Of a stretch of DNA of 19,139 bases, positions 12,677 through 19,139 are shown piece by piece (the stretch's first letter is position 1; each line of letters opens with the position of its first letter). Origin of the DNA: an uncultured Collinsella sp. (lineage in GTDB: Bacteria > Actinomycetota > Coriobacteriia > Coriobacteriales > Coriobacteriaceae); the NCBI GenBank assembly GCA_900549335.1, contig UROJ01000004.1, positions 1 through 19,139 of the forward strand, given 5' to 3'. The translations under genes were made by a program, and so were the position numbers. The notes beneath the pieces were generated by a model, which worked only from the letters and a program-made list of their open reading frames with translations, was not told where the DNA came from and searched no databases.

Positions 12677-13825
12677 ATGGCCAAGAATTCAGGTCCCGTA
12701 CGTACCGTTCATGCTCGCACGACGGGTAAAGAGCGCGATGAGATGATCGCCACCACCAAGGCCGAGATCGAGAAGAAATTCGGCCAGGGTTCCATCATGA
12801 GGTACGGCGACGGTGGCCCCGAGCTCGAGGTCGAGGCCATCCCCACGGGCGCTCTGGCACTCGATGCCGCTCTGGGTATCGGCGGTGTGCCGCGCGGCCG
12901 AATCGTCGAGATCTACGGTCCCGAGTCCTCCGGTAAGACGACGCTTTCGCTCGAGATCCTGGCCGAGGCCCAGGCAATGGGTGGCGTTGTGGCATTTATC
13001 GATGCCGAGCACGCGCTCGATCCCACGTATGCCGCGCGCATCGGCGTGGATATCGACGAGGTACTGATTTCCCAGCCTGATACGGGTGAGCAGGCGCTCG
13101 AAATTGTTGACATGCTCGTGCGTTCCGGCGCCATTGATGCCATCGTCGTCGACTCCGTCGCCGCGCTGACCCCGCGTGCCGAGATCGAGGGAGAGATCGG
13201 CGATACCACGGTCGGCTTGCAAGCTCGCCTGATGAGCCAGGCGCTCCGCAAGCTCGCCGGTTCGCTGTCCAAGTCCAACACGACGTGCATATTCATTAAC
13301 CAGCTGCGTGAGAAGATCGGCGTCATGTTCGGCAACCCCGAGACCACGACGGGCGGCCGCGCCCTTAAGTTCTTCTCTTCGGTGCGTATCGACATTCGCC
13401 GCATCGACAGCATTAAGCTTAAGGACGAGGTTATCGGTAACCGCGTGCGCGCCAAGGTCGTTAAGAACAAGGTGGCAGCTCCGTTCCGTTCTGCTGAGTT
13501 CGACATCATGTACGGTACGGGCATCTCTAAGGAGGGCTCGATTCTGGACATGGCTGTCGAGTGCGGCATCTGCAAGAAGATGGGCTCCTGGTTTGCCTAT
13601 GGCGAGGACAAGCTCGGCAACGGTCGCGAGGCTGCCAAGGCGTTCTTGCGCGAACACCCCGATTGCGCCGACGAGATTGAGCATAAGGTCCGTCTTGCCT
13701 GCGGACTTGAGTTTGATGACGATGCTCCGTCCGAGGTTGAGCTGACCGATCAGCCTGCGCCTGAGGAGTTTGACGAGCTTTACGCCATCGATGGGTCAGC
13801 CATGCTCGATGATGACGACGAGTAG
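12677..13825 (+). CDS. recA: Recombinase RecA
   Basis: RecA forms ATP-dependent filaments on single-stranded DNA, catalyses strand exchange, and triggers LexA self-cleavage in the SOS response. With the ATG at 12677 the protein has 382 residues. Walker [10 protein letters not shown] starts at residue 81, followed by [25 protein letters not shown], the L2 region [27 protein letters not shown], and the C-terminal domain. The last about 35 residues form an acidic tail ([21 protein letters not shown]...DDDDE), longer than in E. coli RecA; such tails damp DNA binding. The promoter has a LexA box. recX follows after 11 bases and is likely co-transcribed. No intein or frameshift is present. Confidence 0.98.
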   Translation: MAKNSGPVRTVHARTTGKERDEMIATTKAEIEKKFGQGSIMRYGDGGPELEVEAIPTGALALDAALGIGGVPRGRIVEIYGPESSGKTTLSLEILAEAQAMGGVVAFIDAEHALDPTYAARIGVDIDEVLISQPDTGEQALEIVDMLVRSGAIDAIVVDSVAALTPRAEIEGEIGDTTVGLQARLMSQALRKLAGSLSKSNTTCIFINQLREKIGVMFGNPETTTGGRALKFFSSVRIDIRRIDSIKLKDEVIGNRVRAKVVKNKVAAPFRSAEFDIMYGTGISKEGSILDMAVECGICKKMGSWFAYGEDKLGNGREAAKAFLREHPDCADEIEHKVRLACGLEFDDDAPSEVELTDQPAPEEFDELYAIDGSAMLDDDDE

Positions 13826-13836
13826 CGGTTACGTTC

Positions 13837-14529
13837 ATGTCGTATACGGTGACCGAGGCCGCGGTCGTCTTTCCCGATAAGAAGGCGGCCTCCTCGTTCT
13901 CGAGCGGGTATGCGTCCAAAAAGCCTTGTGCACATATCGATTGTGAACTTGAGGGCGGTTTTGAGCGGTCCATTTGGATTCCCGTGCGGGTCGCGCGCCT
14001 GTATGTCAAAAACCGCCCCGATCTTCCCTGTGATTGGGATAACTTTCGTGATGCGGTGCAGCTCATCGAGCGTAAATGTGCGCTTACCATGGTGACCGAG
14101 ATGTTATCGCGCCGCGACCATGCGACGGGTGAGGTCCGTGACAAGCTGGCTCGCTACGGCTTTCACCAGCCCGCGATCGATTTCGCCGTCGAGCGCGCCA
14201 CCGAGTATCGCTTTTTAGACGAGAACCGCTTTTGCTCGTACTTTATCGAGGAACGCAAGCGGCGTGGTTGGGGACAGCGAAAAATCGAGACCGAGCTCAA
14301 GCGCCGTCATGTCGTGCTCGACGACATTCCCGGTTATCCCGAGGATTATTTTGCCGTCGAAGACGATTTGGCGCGTGCGTCAGCCCTGCTCGCCAAGCGG
14401 CGTGTTCCAGAGACGCGCGGATTCGAAAAACTGGTTCGGTTTTTGATGGGCAAGGGCTTCTCGTATCACATCGCCGCCGAAGCCGTTAAGGCACGTCTTG
14501 ATGCCGAATGCGAGGAATGTGCGCTTTAG
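13837..14529 (+). CDS. recX: Regulatory protein RecX
   Basis: RecX binds and caps RecA filaments and limits recombination and SOS induction. The 230-residue protein has the helical RecX repeats: LSRRDHATGEVRDKLARYGF (about 89-108), FLDENRFCSYFIEERKRRGWGQRKIETELKRR (about 127-158) and FEKLVRFLMGKGFSYHIAAEAVK near the end. An N-terminal segment of about 80 residues before the first repeat (SYTVTEAAVVFPDKKAASSF...) is less typical. It starts 11 bases after the recA stop without a clear Shine-Dalgarno sequence, so translation is probably coupled to recA. This would keep RecX low relative to RecA. Confidence 0.9.
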   Translation: MSYTVTEAAVVFPDKKAASSFSSGYASKKPCAHIDCELEGGFERSIWIPVRVARLYVKNRPDLPCDWDNFRDAVQLIERKCALTMVTEMLSRRDHATGEVRDKLARYGFHQPAIDFAVERATEYRFLDENRFCSYFIEERKRRGWGQRKIETELKRRHVVLDDIPGYPEDYFAVEDDLARASALLAKRRVPETRGFEKLVRFLMGKGFSYHIAAEAVKARLDAECEECAL

Positions 14530-14591
14530 GCGTATGCGTTTTGTGGCCCTGCCGTTCACCGCGTTTTAGCCGCCGTGCTGGGGCCATTTAT

Positions 14592-14620
14592 TTGACAGTT
14601 GTTGTGGTTCAACGTACGAT
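14592..14620 (+). promoter_or_regulatory. rny sigma-A promoter
   Basis: TTGACA (14592-14597), a perfect -35, is followed after 17 bases by TACGAT (14615-14620), a fair -10. Transcription would begin near 14627, giving a leader of about 160 bases before rny. A 7-bp inverted repeat overlies it: TGACAGT (14593-14599) and ACTGTCA (14625-14631). Confidence 0.8.
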
Positions 14621-14649
14621 AAACACTGTCATTTGTTTTGTGATATGTG

Positions 14650-14672
14650 CTCATCTGTGATGAGTTTGTTTA
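14650..14672 (+). other. Small hairpin in the rny leader, terminator-like
   Basis: CTCATC (14650-14655) pairs with GATGAG (14659-14664) around TGT and is followed by TTTGTTTA. The stem is only 6 bp and not GC-rich, so it would be a weak pause or terminator about 40 bases into the leader. Confidence 0.4.
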
Positions 14673-14725
14673 TATGTTTATCTGTATCCGACCCGCATAA
14701 GCTGCGCCCATATTACTCAAATGTC

Positions 14726-14757
14726 GCGAGCCGTTCGTAAGGACGGTTCGCTTTGTT
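14726..14757 (+). terminator. Attenuator-like hairpin in the rny leader
   Basis: GCGAGCCGT (14726-14734) pairs with ACGGTTCGC (14743-14751) over 9 bp with one G-U pair and an 8-base loop, followed by TTTGTTGTG. It sits between the rny promoter and the ribosome binding site, so it may end a short leader RNA of about 125-130 bases or mark a processing site. The T run is interrupted by G, so termination would be partial. Confidence 0.5.
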
Positions 14758-14775
14758 GTGTAACGAATCCATAAA

Positions 14776-14781
14776 AAGGAG
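14776..14781 (+). promoter_or_regulatory. rny ribosome binding site, decides the start
   Basis: AAGGAG lies five bases before ATG 14787. The in-frame GTG at 14781 overlaps this site and cannot use it, so ATG 14787 is the better start. Confidence 0.8.
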
Positions 14782-14786
14782 TGAGC

Positions 14787-16337
14787 ATGCCTATCATCGC
14801 AGCGCTCGTTGGCATCGTTTTGGGTGCCATCGCCGCCATTGCCTACATGCGCACCGCCAAGCAGGGTAGTCTTCACGAGGCCGACGAAAAGATTCAGTCG
14901 GCACATGCACAGGCTGAGTCCCTGATCGGTGATGCTAAGCGTCAGGCTGAGACCCTCAAAAAAGAGGCTCTGCTCGAGGCTAAAGAGGAGATCATCAAGA
15001 ACAAGCAGGCCGCCGAGGCCGAGGACAAGCAGCGTAAGAACGAGATTCGTACGCTCGAGAACCGCGTGATGCAGCGCGAGGAATCCCTCGATCGCCGCAA
15101 CGACGCTCTCGACAAGCGCGAGCATCAGCTGTCCAGCCAGGCCGGTCAGGTCGAGAAGCGCTCCCGTGAGCTCGAGGAGCTCTGTGCAAAGCAGACCTCC
15201 GAGCTTGAGCGTATCGCCGACCTTACCCGCGAGGACGCCCACAAGGAGCTCCTCGATAAGGTTCGCGGCGAGGTCACCCACGAGGCCGCCACGATCATTC
15301 GCGAGTCCGAGCAGCAGGTTCGCGCCGAGTGCCACAAGACCGCCCAGGAGATTCTGTCTCTGGCGATTCAGCGCTGCGCTGCCGACCACACTGCCGAGGT
15401 CACCGTTACCTCCGTGCACATTCCCTCTGATGACCTCAAGGGCCGTATCATCGGTCGCGAGGGTCGCAACATCCGGACCTTCGAGCAGGTTTCCGGCGTC
15501 AACCTCGTGATCGACGACACGCCCGAGACCGTCGTTCTTTCGAGCTTCGACCCGGTCCGTCGTGAGACCGCCCGTGTCGCCCTCGAGAACCTCATCGCCG
15601 ACGGCCGCATTCACCCCGCCCGCATCGAGGAGATGTATCACAAGGCTGCCGATCTGGTCCAGCAGCGCGTGCGTGAGGCTGGCGAGCAGGCTGCCTTCGA
15701 TACCGGCATCCACGACCTGCACCCCGAGATCGTCAAGACCCTTGGTGCCCTGCGCTACCGTACCTCGTTTGGTCAGAACGTGCTTCAGCACTCCCTTGAG
15801 GTCTCTGATCTGTGCGGCGTGATGGCTTCCGAGCTTGGCCTGGACGTTGTGACCGCCAAGCGCGCCGGCCTGCTGCACGACCTGGGCAAGGCAATCGACC
15901 ATGACGTCGAGGGCCCGCATGCCGTCATCGGCGCCGAGCTGGCCCGCCGTTATGGCGAGAAGCCCGTTATCGTCCACGCTATCGAGGCTCACCATGCCGA
16001 TGTCGACCCCAACACGGTGCTCGATGTCCTGGTACAGGCCGCCGATGCTGTCTCTGCCTCTCGCCCCGGTGCCCGTCGCGAGTCTGCCGAGAACTACATC
16101 AAGCGTCTTGAGAAGCTCGAGGAGATCGCCAACTCCCATGACGGCGTCGAGCGTACCTATGCCATGCAGGCTGGTCGCGAGGTCCACGTCATGGTTCAGC
16201 CGGACAAGATCTCCGATGCCCAGTCCACGGTTCTGGCTCACGATATCGCCCATCAGATCGAGGAAGAGATGGAGTATCCCGGTCAGGTGCGCGTCGTCGT
16301 GATTCGCGAGAGCCGCGCTGTCGATATCGCTAAATAA
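14787..16337 (+). CDS. rny: Ribonuclease Y
   Basis: RNase Y is a membrane-anchored endoribonuclease that initiates mRNA decay in many Gram-positive bacteria. The 516-residue protein has an N-terminal membrane helix (about 2-20; [19 protein letters not shown]) and a long charged coiled coil (about 30-190) rich in Lys, Glu, Gln and Ala. A KH domain (about 205-270) contains [15 protein letters not shown]. An HD domain has [10 protein letters not shown] and the metal-binding H364-D365 in [10 protein letters not shown], and the protein ends [14 protein letters not shown]. Length and order match the family. It has its own promoter and leader. The next gene starts one base after the stop. Together with PNPase and RNase J in this window it completes the main decay enzymes of this lineage. 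Confidence 0.97.
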   Translation: MPIIAALVGIVLGAIAAIAYMRTAKQGSLHEADEKIQSAHAQAESLIGDAKRQAETLKKEALLEAKEEIIKNKQAAEAEDKQRKNEIRTLENRVMQREESLDRRNDALDKREHQLSSQAGQVEKRSRELEELCAKQTSELERIADLTREDAHKELLDKVRGEVTHEAATIIRESEQQVRAECHKTAQEILSLAIQRCAADHTAEVTVTSVHIPSDDLKGRIIGREGRNIRTFEQVSGVNLVIDDTPETVVLSSFDPVRRETARVALENLIADGRIHPARIEEMYHKAADLVQQRVREAGEQAAFDTGIHDLHPEIVKTLGALRYRTSFGQNVLQHSLEVSDLCGVMASELGLDVVTAKRAGLLHDLGKAIDHDVEGPHAVIGAELARRYGEKPVIVHAIEAHHADVDPNTVLDVLVQAADAVSASRPGARRESAENYIKRLEKLEEIANSHDGVERTYAMQAGREVHVMVQPDKISDAQSTVLAHDIAHQIEEEMEYPGQVRVVVIRESRAVDIAK

Positions 16338-16338
16338 C

Positions 16339-17424
16339 ATGAACGACGCGAACGAGCTCATCTCATTTATCGCGTCGATGTCGGGGGAGGGCAACCTTCG
16401 CGTCGAGGAGAACCTTGGCGAGGGGTATGTCCGCCTCCGCGTTTCGGAGGCCGAGCGGCGCCAGGCAAAGCACGACATTCAGCATGTCGAGGATATCGTC
16501 ATCGAAATGCTCCGTAATGCTCGCGATGCCGGCGCCGACAAGGTCTTTCTCGCTACGACCAAGGAAGATGGCGTCCGCACGCTTGTCTTTCTGGATAACG
16601 GCTCGGGTGTTCCGCAGGATATGCAAGAGCAAATCTTCGATGCTCGCGTTACCTCCAAGCTCGAGAGCATGAAGATGGACCGTTGGGGCGTTCACGGTCG
16701 TGGCATGGCATTGTTTTCGATCAAGCAGAACACCGACGAGGCCCGTGTGGTCACGTCCGGTGTCGATCTTGGTTCAGCCTTTAAGGTGAGCGTTGCGGCC
16801 GACCGCCTCAGTGAGCGCGCCGATCAGTCCAGCTGGCCCCAGGCCGTCAAGGATGAGGACGGACGTTATGTCTGTGCTCGCGGTCCGCATAATATTATTC
16901 GCGCTGCCTGTGAGTTTGCGCTCGAGGAGTTGCGTGGTTGCGATGTCTATCTTGGTTCTCCGTCTGAGATTGCCGCGACCCTTTATGCTCAGGCGTCAAG
17001 CCGGCTCGATACGTCGCGTCTCCTGTTTATTGATGACGAGAGCGAGCTTCCGGTTGTCGATCGTTTAGGCCTTGCCTCTGATGCCGAGGACTTTATCCGC
17101 ATCTGTTCGGGTTTGGGTCTTGAGATGTCCGAGCGCACGGCACATCGCATTTTGGCAGGGCAGATTAAGCCCGTTCGCGGTGTGACCGCGCGTTTGCTGC
17201 GCGAGCGTGATTCTTCCTCGCATGCGCCGGCTCCTGTCGATCTTGCGAAAGATCGTCGCGGGCTACGTATTGCCAAGGATGACATGGCACAGTTTTCGCG
17301 TGCTGTGGAGCGCGACTTTAATGACCTTGCCGCCCGGTACTATCTCAACCTTTGCGGCGACCCAAAGATTCGCGTTTCGCGTGATCGAATCACCGTGACC
17401 TTCGATCTTGCCAAAGAGGAATAG
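16339..17424 (+). CDS. GHKL-type ATP-binding protein, function unknown
   Basis: The 361-residue protein has an N-terminal Bergerat-fold ATPase domain. The N box is EDIVIEMLRNARDAGA (E56, N60, D63), the G1 box is DNGSGVP (86-92), and the G2 box is GVHGRGMALFSIK (117-129). The pattern recalls MutL, Hsp90 and histidine-kinase ATPase domains, but no dimerisation/phosphoacceptor histidine, response-regulator partner, membrane helix or MutL C-terminal motif is visible. The second half (about 165-361) is unrecognised and includes FIRICSGLGLEMSERTAHRI and a C-terminal strand-rich IRVSRDRITVTFDLAKEE. It starts one base after rny, so it is very likely co-translated with RNase Y, and it precedes spoVS. 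In Bacillus this slot holds ymdB, an unrelated phosphoesterase. A link to RNase Y is inference from position. Confidence 0.85.
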   Translation: MNDANELISFIASMSGEGNLRVEENLGEGYVRLRVSEAERRQAKHDIQHVEDIVIEMLRNARDAGADKVFLATTKEDGVRTLVFLDNGSGVPQDMQEQIFDARVTSKLESMKMDRWGVHGRGMALFSIKQNTDEARVVTSGVDLGSAFKVSVAADRLSERADQSSWPQAVKDEDGRYVCARGPHNIIRAACEFALEELRGCDVYLGSPSEIAATLYAQASSRLDTSRLLFIDDESELPVVDRLGLASDAEDFIRICSGLGLEMSERTAHRILAGQIKPVRGVTARLLRERDSSSHAPAPVDLAKDRRGLRIAKDDMAQFSRAVERDFNDLAARYYLNLCGDPKIRVSRDRITVTFDLAKEE

Positions 17425-17430
17425 TGCCTT

Positions 17431-17448
17431 TACCGAGTCCACTCGGTA
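17431..17448 (+). other. Hairpin between the ATPase gene and spoVS
   Basis: TACCGAG (17431-17437) pairs perfectly with CTCGGTA (17442-17448) around TCCA. No T run follows, so it is not a normal terminator. It may be a processing or stability site. A further short AT palindrome, TTAAAA/TTTTAA, lies near 17466-17482 before the spoVS ribosome binding site. Confidence 0.45.
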
Positions 17449-17498
17449 CGATAAAGTTATTGCAGTTAAAACGTACTTTTAAACGCAGGAGTTTCTTC

Positions 17499-17816
17499 AT
17501 GGATTGCCTGAAGGTATCAAGCAAATCATCGCCCGCGTCCGTTGCCGGCGCCATCGCCGGCATGGTCAAGGATGGTGTACCCGTCAACATCCAGTGTGTC
17601 GGCGCCGGTGCGGTCAACCAGGCCATAAAGGCCGTGGCTATTGCGCGCGGTTTTTTGATTCCAACCGGATTTGATATTTCCTGCGCGCCCGTGTTCTCCG
17701 ACATCCTTATTAACGGGGAGTCGCGCACGGCCATCCGTCTTTCTATTTACGTTCACCAGATCAATCGAGCTGCTATGGATAACGTCGTCATGGATGATGT
17801 TAAGCCTGTGGCATAG
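17499..17816 (+). CDS. spoVS: Stage V sporulation protein S family (SpoVS/Alba-like)
   Basis: With ATG 17499, behind AGGAG at 17487-17491, the protein has 105 residues and begins MDCLKVSSKSSPASVAGAIAG, the SpoVS signature. GAGAVNQAIKAVAIARGFL and a conserved INGESRTAIRLSI segment follow. A longer reading from 17424 would add an unconserved stretch and is rejected. SpoVS is about 86 residues in Bacillus, where it affects septation and sporulation; the fold resembles Alba nucleic-acid-binding proteins. Here a tail of about 19 residues (VHQINRAAMDNVVMDDVKPVA region) is added. The family also occurs in bacteria that do not sporulate, and its role there is unknown. It lies between the GHKL ATPase and miaB. 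Confidence 0.92.
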   Translation: MDCLKVSSKSSPASVAGAIAGMVKDGVPVNIQCVGAGAVNQAIKAVAIARGFLIPTGFDISCAPVFSDILINGESRTAIRLSIYVHQINRAAMDNVVMDDVKPVA

Positions 17817-17870
17817 CTTCTGCTTGCCTCGATTCGCCCCCCCCTCTCCCCATCGTTAGGACTTATGCAC

Positions 17871-19139
17871 ATGGACCAGCGTTCCGTACGCGATATTCTT
17901 GCCGGTAAAACCTACTTTATCCGCACCTTTGGCTGCCAGATGAATCAGCACGACTCTGAGCGCGTGAGCGGTCTGCTCGATTCGTATGGTTGCCTCATGG
18001 CGCTCGATCCCGAGCATGCCGATATTGTTGTCTTCATGACATGCTGCGTACGCGAGGCCGCCGATACTCGCCTGTACGGTCAGTGCAATTCCTGCAAAAG
18101 CCTGCCGCCTTCGCCTTCGGGCAAGCGCGTGGTTGCCGTGGGTGGCTGTATCGCGCAGCGTGATGGTGAGGGCCTGCTCACCAACGTCGATAACGTCAAT
18201 GTCATCTTTGGTACGCATTCCATCGCGCATGTGGCCGAGCTCATTGCCGAGGCGTTCCTGGACGGTAAGCGTCATATCCGCACCAATGAGCATGAGGATA
18301 CGGATGCCATGAGCATGCCGTGGCATCGTGAGACCCAGTATCACGCCTGGGTGCCCATCATGACGGGCTGCAATAATTTCTGTACCTATTGCATCGTGCC
18401 GTACGTGCGCGGTCGCGAAAAGAGCCGCCCCTTCGAGGAGATTGTCGACGAGGTGACCGGTCTGGTGCGCCAGGGTGTGCGCGAGATCACGCTGTTGGGC
18501 CAAAACGTTAACTCATATGGTCGCGATCTGTTTGGCAAGCCGCGTTTTGCCGATTTGCTGCGCGCGGTGGGCGATACGGGCGTCGAGCGCATCTTCTTTA
18601 CCTCTTCTCATCCTAAGGATCTGCTGCCCGAGACCATCGACGCTATGGCCGAGACGCCCGCCGTCATGCCGCAGCTTCACTTGGCCGTTCAGTCGGGCTC
18701 CACGCGCATCCTCAAAGAGATGAATCGCCGTTATACACGCGAGGACTATCTGGGCCTGGTCGATCGCATTCGCAATCGCATGCCCGATATCGCGCTCTCG
18801 ACCGACATTATCGTTGGCTTCCCGGGCGAGACTGAAGAAGACTTTGAGCAGACGCTCTCACTTGCCGAGACGGTCCGCTATGCTCAGGCCTATACCTTCA
18901 TCTATTCCAAGCGCGCCGGTACCCCGGCTGCAGAGATTGACGACCCTACGCCGCATGAGGTTATTCTCGAGCGTTTCAACCGCCTGGTTAAGGTTATCGA
19001 GACCACGGCACACGAGTATAACCAGGGTGAGCTTCATACTGTGGTGCCGGCGCTCATTGAGGGAACGAGTAAAAAGAACGACGCGGTCCTGCTGGGCAAG
19101 AGTCCCAAGAATCAGACCGTGCATGCGCCTATCCCCGAG
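17871..19139 (+). CDS. miaB: tRNA-2-methylthio-N6-dimethylallyladenosine synthase MiaB, 3' end outside window
   Basis: MiaB is a radical SAM methylthiotransferase that converts i6A37 to ms2i6A37 in tRNAs reading U-starting codons. The open frame runs 423 codons to the last base of the window without a stop. It shows FGCQMNQHDSE (C22), FMTCCVREAAD (C58), GGCIAQ (C93), the radical SAM CNNFCTYC (C167, C171, C174), GQNVNSYG, TSSHPKDL and STDIIVGFPGETEEDF. The start of the TRAM domain (ALIEGTSKKND...LLGKSPKNQTVHAP) is also present. Some 20-60 residues are missing. AGGA at 17858-17861 fits ATG 17871 (nine-base gap) better than the in-frame ATG 17865 (three bases). The 54-base gap after spoVS contains a run of eight C (17837-17844). 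Confidence 0.95.
   Translation, partial: MDQRSVRDILAGKTYFIRTFGCQMNQHDSERVSGLLDSYGCLMALDPEHADIVVFMTCCVREAADTRLYGQCNSCKSLPPSPSGKRVVAVGGCIAQRDGEGLLTNVDNVNVIFGTHSIAHVAELIAEAFLDGKRHIRTNEHEDTDAMSMPWHRETQYHAWVPIMTGCNNFCTYCIVPYVRGREKSRPFEEIVDEVTGLVRQGVREITLLGQNVNSYGRDLFGKPRFADLLRAVGDTGVERIFFTSSHPKDLLPETIDAMAETPAVMPQLHLAVQSGSTRILKEMNRRYTREDYLGLVDRIRNRMPDIALSTDIIVGFPGETEEDFEQTLSLAETVRYAQAYTFIYSKRAGTPAAEIDDPTPHEVILERFNRLVKVIETTAHEYNQGELHTVVPALIEGTSKKNDAVLLGKSPKNQTVHAPIPE

Noticed and set aside
17837..17844. Run of eight C before miaB as a phase-variation switch
   Set aside because: It is outside the coding region and more than 10 bases upstream of the ribosome binding site. It could be a sequencing length error, and no promoter elements frame it.

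Overview
The window is 19.1 kb of high-GC DNA, rich in AAG, GAG and CGC codons, with every gene on the + strand. It looks like an Actinobacteriota chromosome. I infer class Coriobacteriia, most likely Collinsella or a close relative. The reasons are the mix of pnp, RNase J, RNase Y and SpoVS, the FtsK/RodZ-like/PgsA/CinA/RecA order, and the protein style. No marker in the window proves the genus. The first 44 bases are not genomic: they are an untrimmed Nextera read-2 adapter with part of an index. The contig therefore starts inside rpsO.

Layout: (1) 45-2712, the 3' part of rpsO, its terminator and pnp. (2) 2713-3363, a 651-base gap without a convincing gene, holding the most unusual structure in the window: two copies of a 69-base conserved core, in opposite orientation, each enclosed by a long, almost perfect inverted repeat whose sequence differs completely between the copies. 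(3) 3364-9327, rnj (RNase J), ftsK and a RodZ-like membrane HTH protein, tightly coupled. (4) 9354-12419, yajQ, rimO, pgsA and a stand-alone CinA C-terminal domain (pncC), ending in a UUCG-loop hairpin. (5) 12420-14529, recA, with a clear sigma-A promoter carrying a LexA-type box in its spacer, followed by recX. (6) 14530-17424, rny (RNase Y) with its own promoter and a long structured leader, then a GHKL ATPase gene one base downstream. (7) 17425-19139, spoVS and the 5' part of miaB, which runs off the window.

The genes fall into RNA decay (PNPase, RNase J, RNase Y), methylthiolation of ribosomal protein S12 and tRNA (RimO, MiaB), chromosome and envelope functions (FtsK, RodZ-like, PgsA), and recombination/SOS (RecA, RecX). 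From rodZ-like to miaB the order resembles the Bacillus ymfM-pgsA-cinA-recA-rny-ymdB-spoVS-miaB block. Here a GHKL ATPase occupies the slot that ymdB has in Bacillus.

The main candidate for something undescribed is the paired hairpin element at 2759-2907 (+) and 3035-3175 (-). Its core is 59/69 identical between the copies. Six of the ten differences are three compensatory base-pair swaps in an inner stem, which is direct evidence for selection on a folded form. The outer arms (40 bp with one mismatch, and 36 bp perfect) share no sequence beyond the AAGTTT junction. One arm extends into the pnp terminator, which suggests that arms are copied from flanking DNA.
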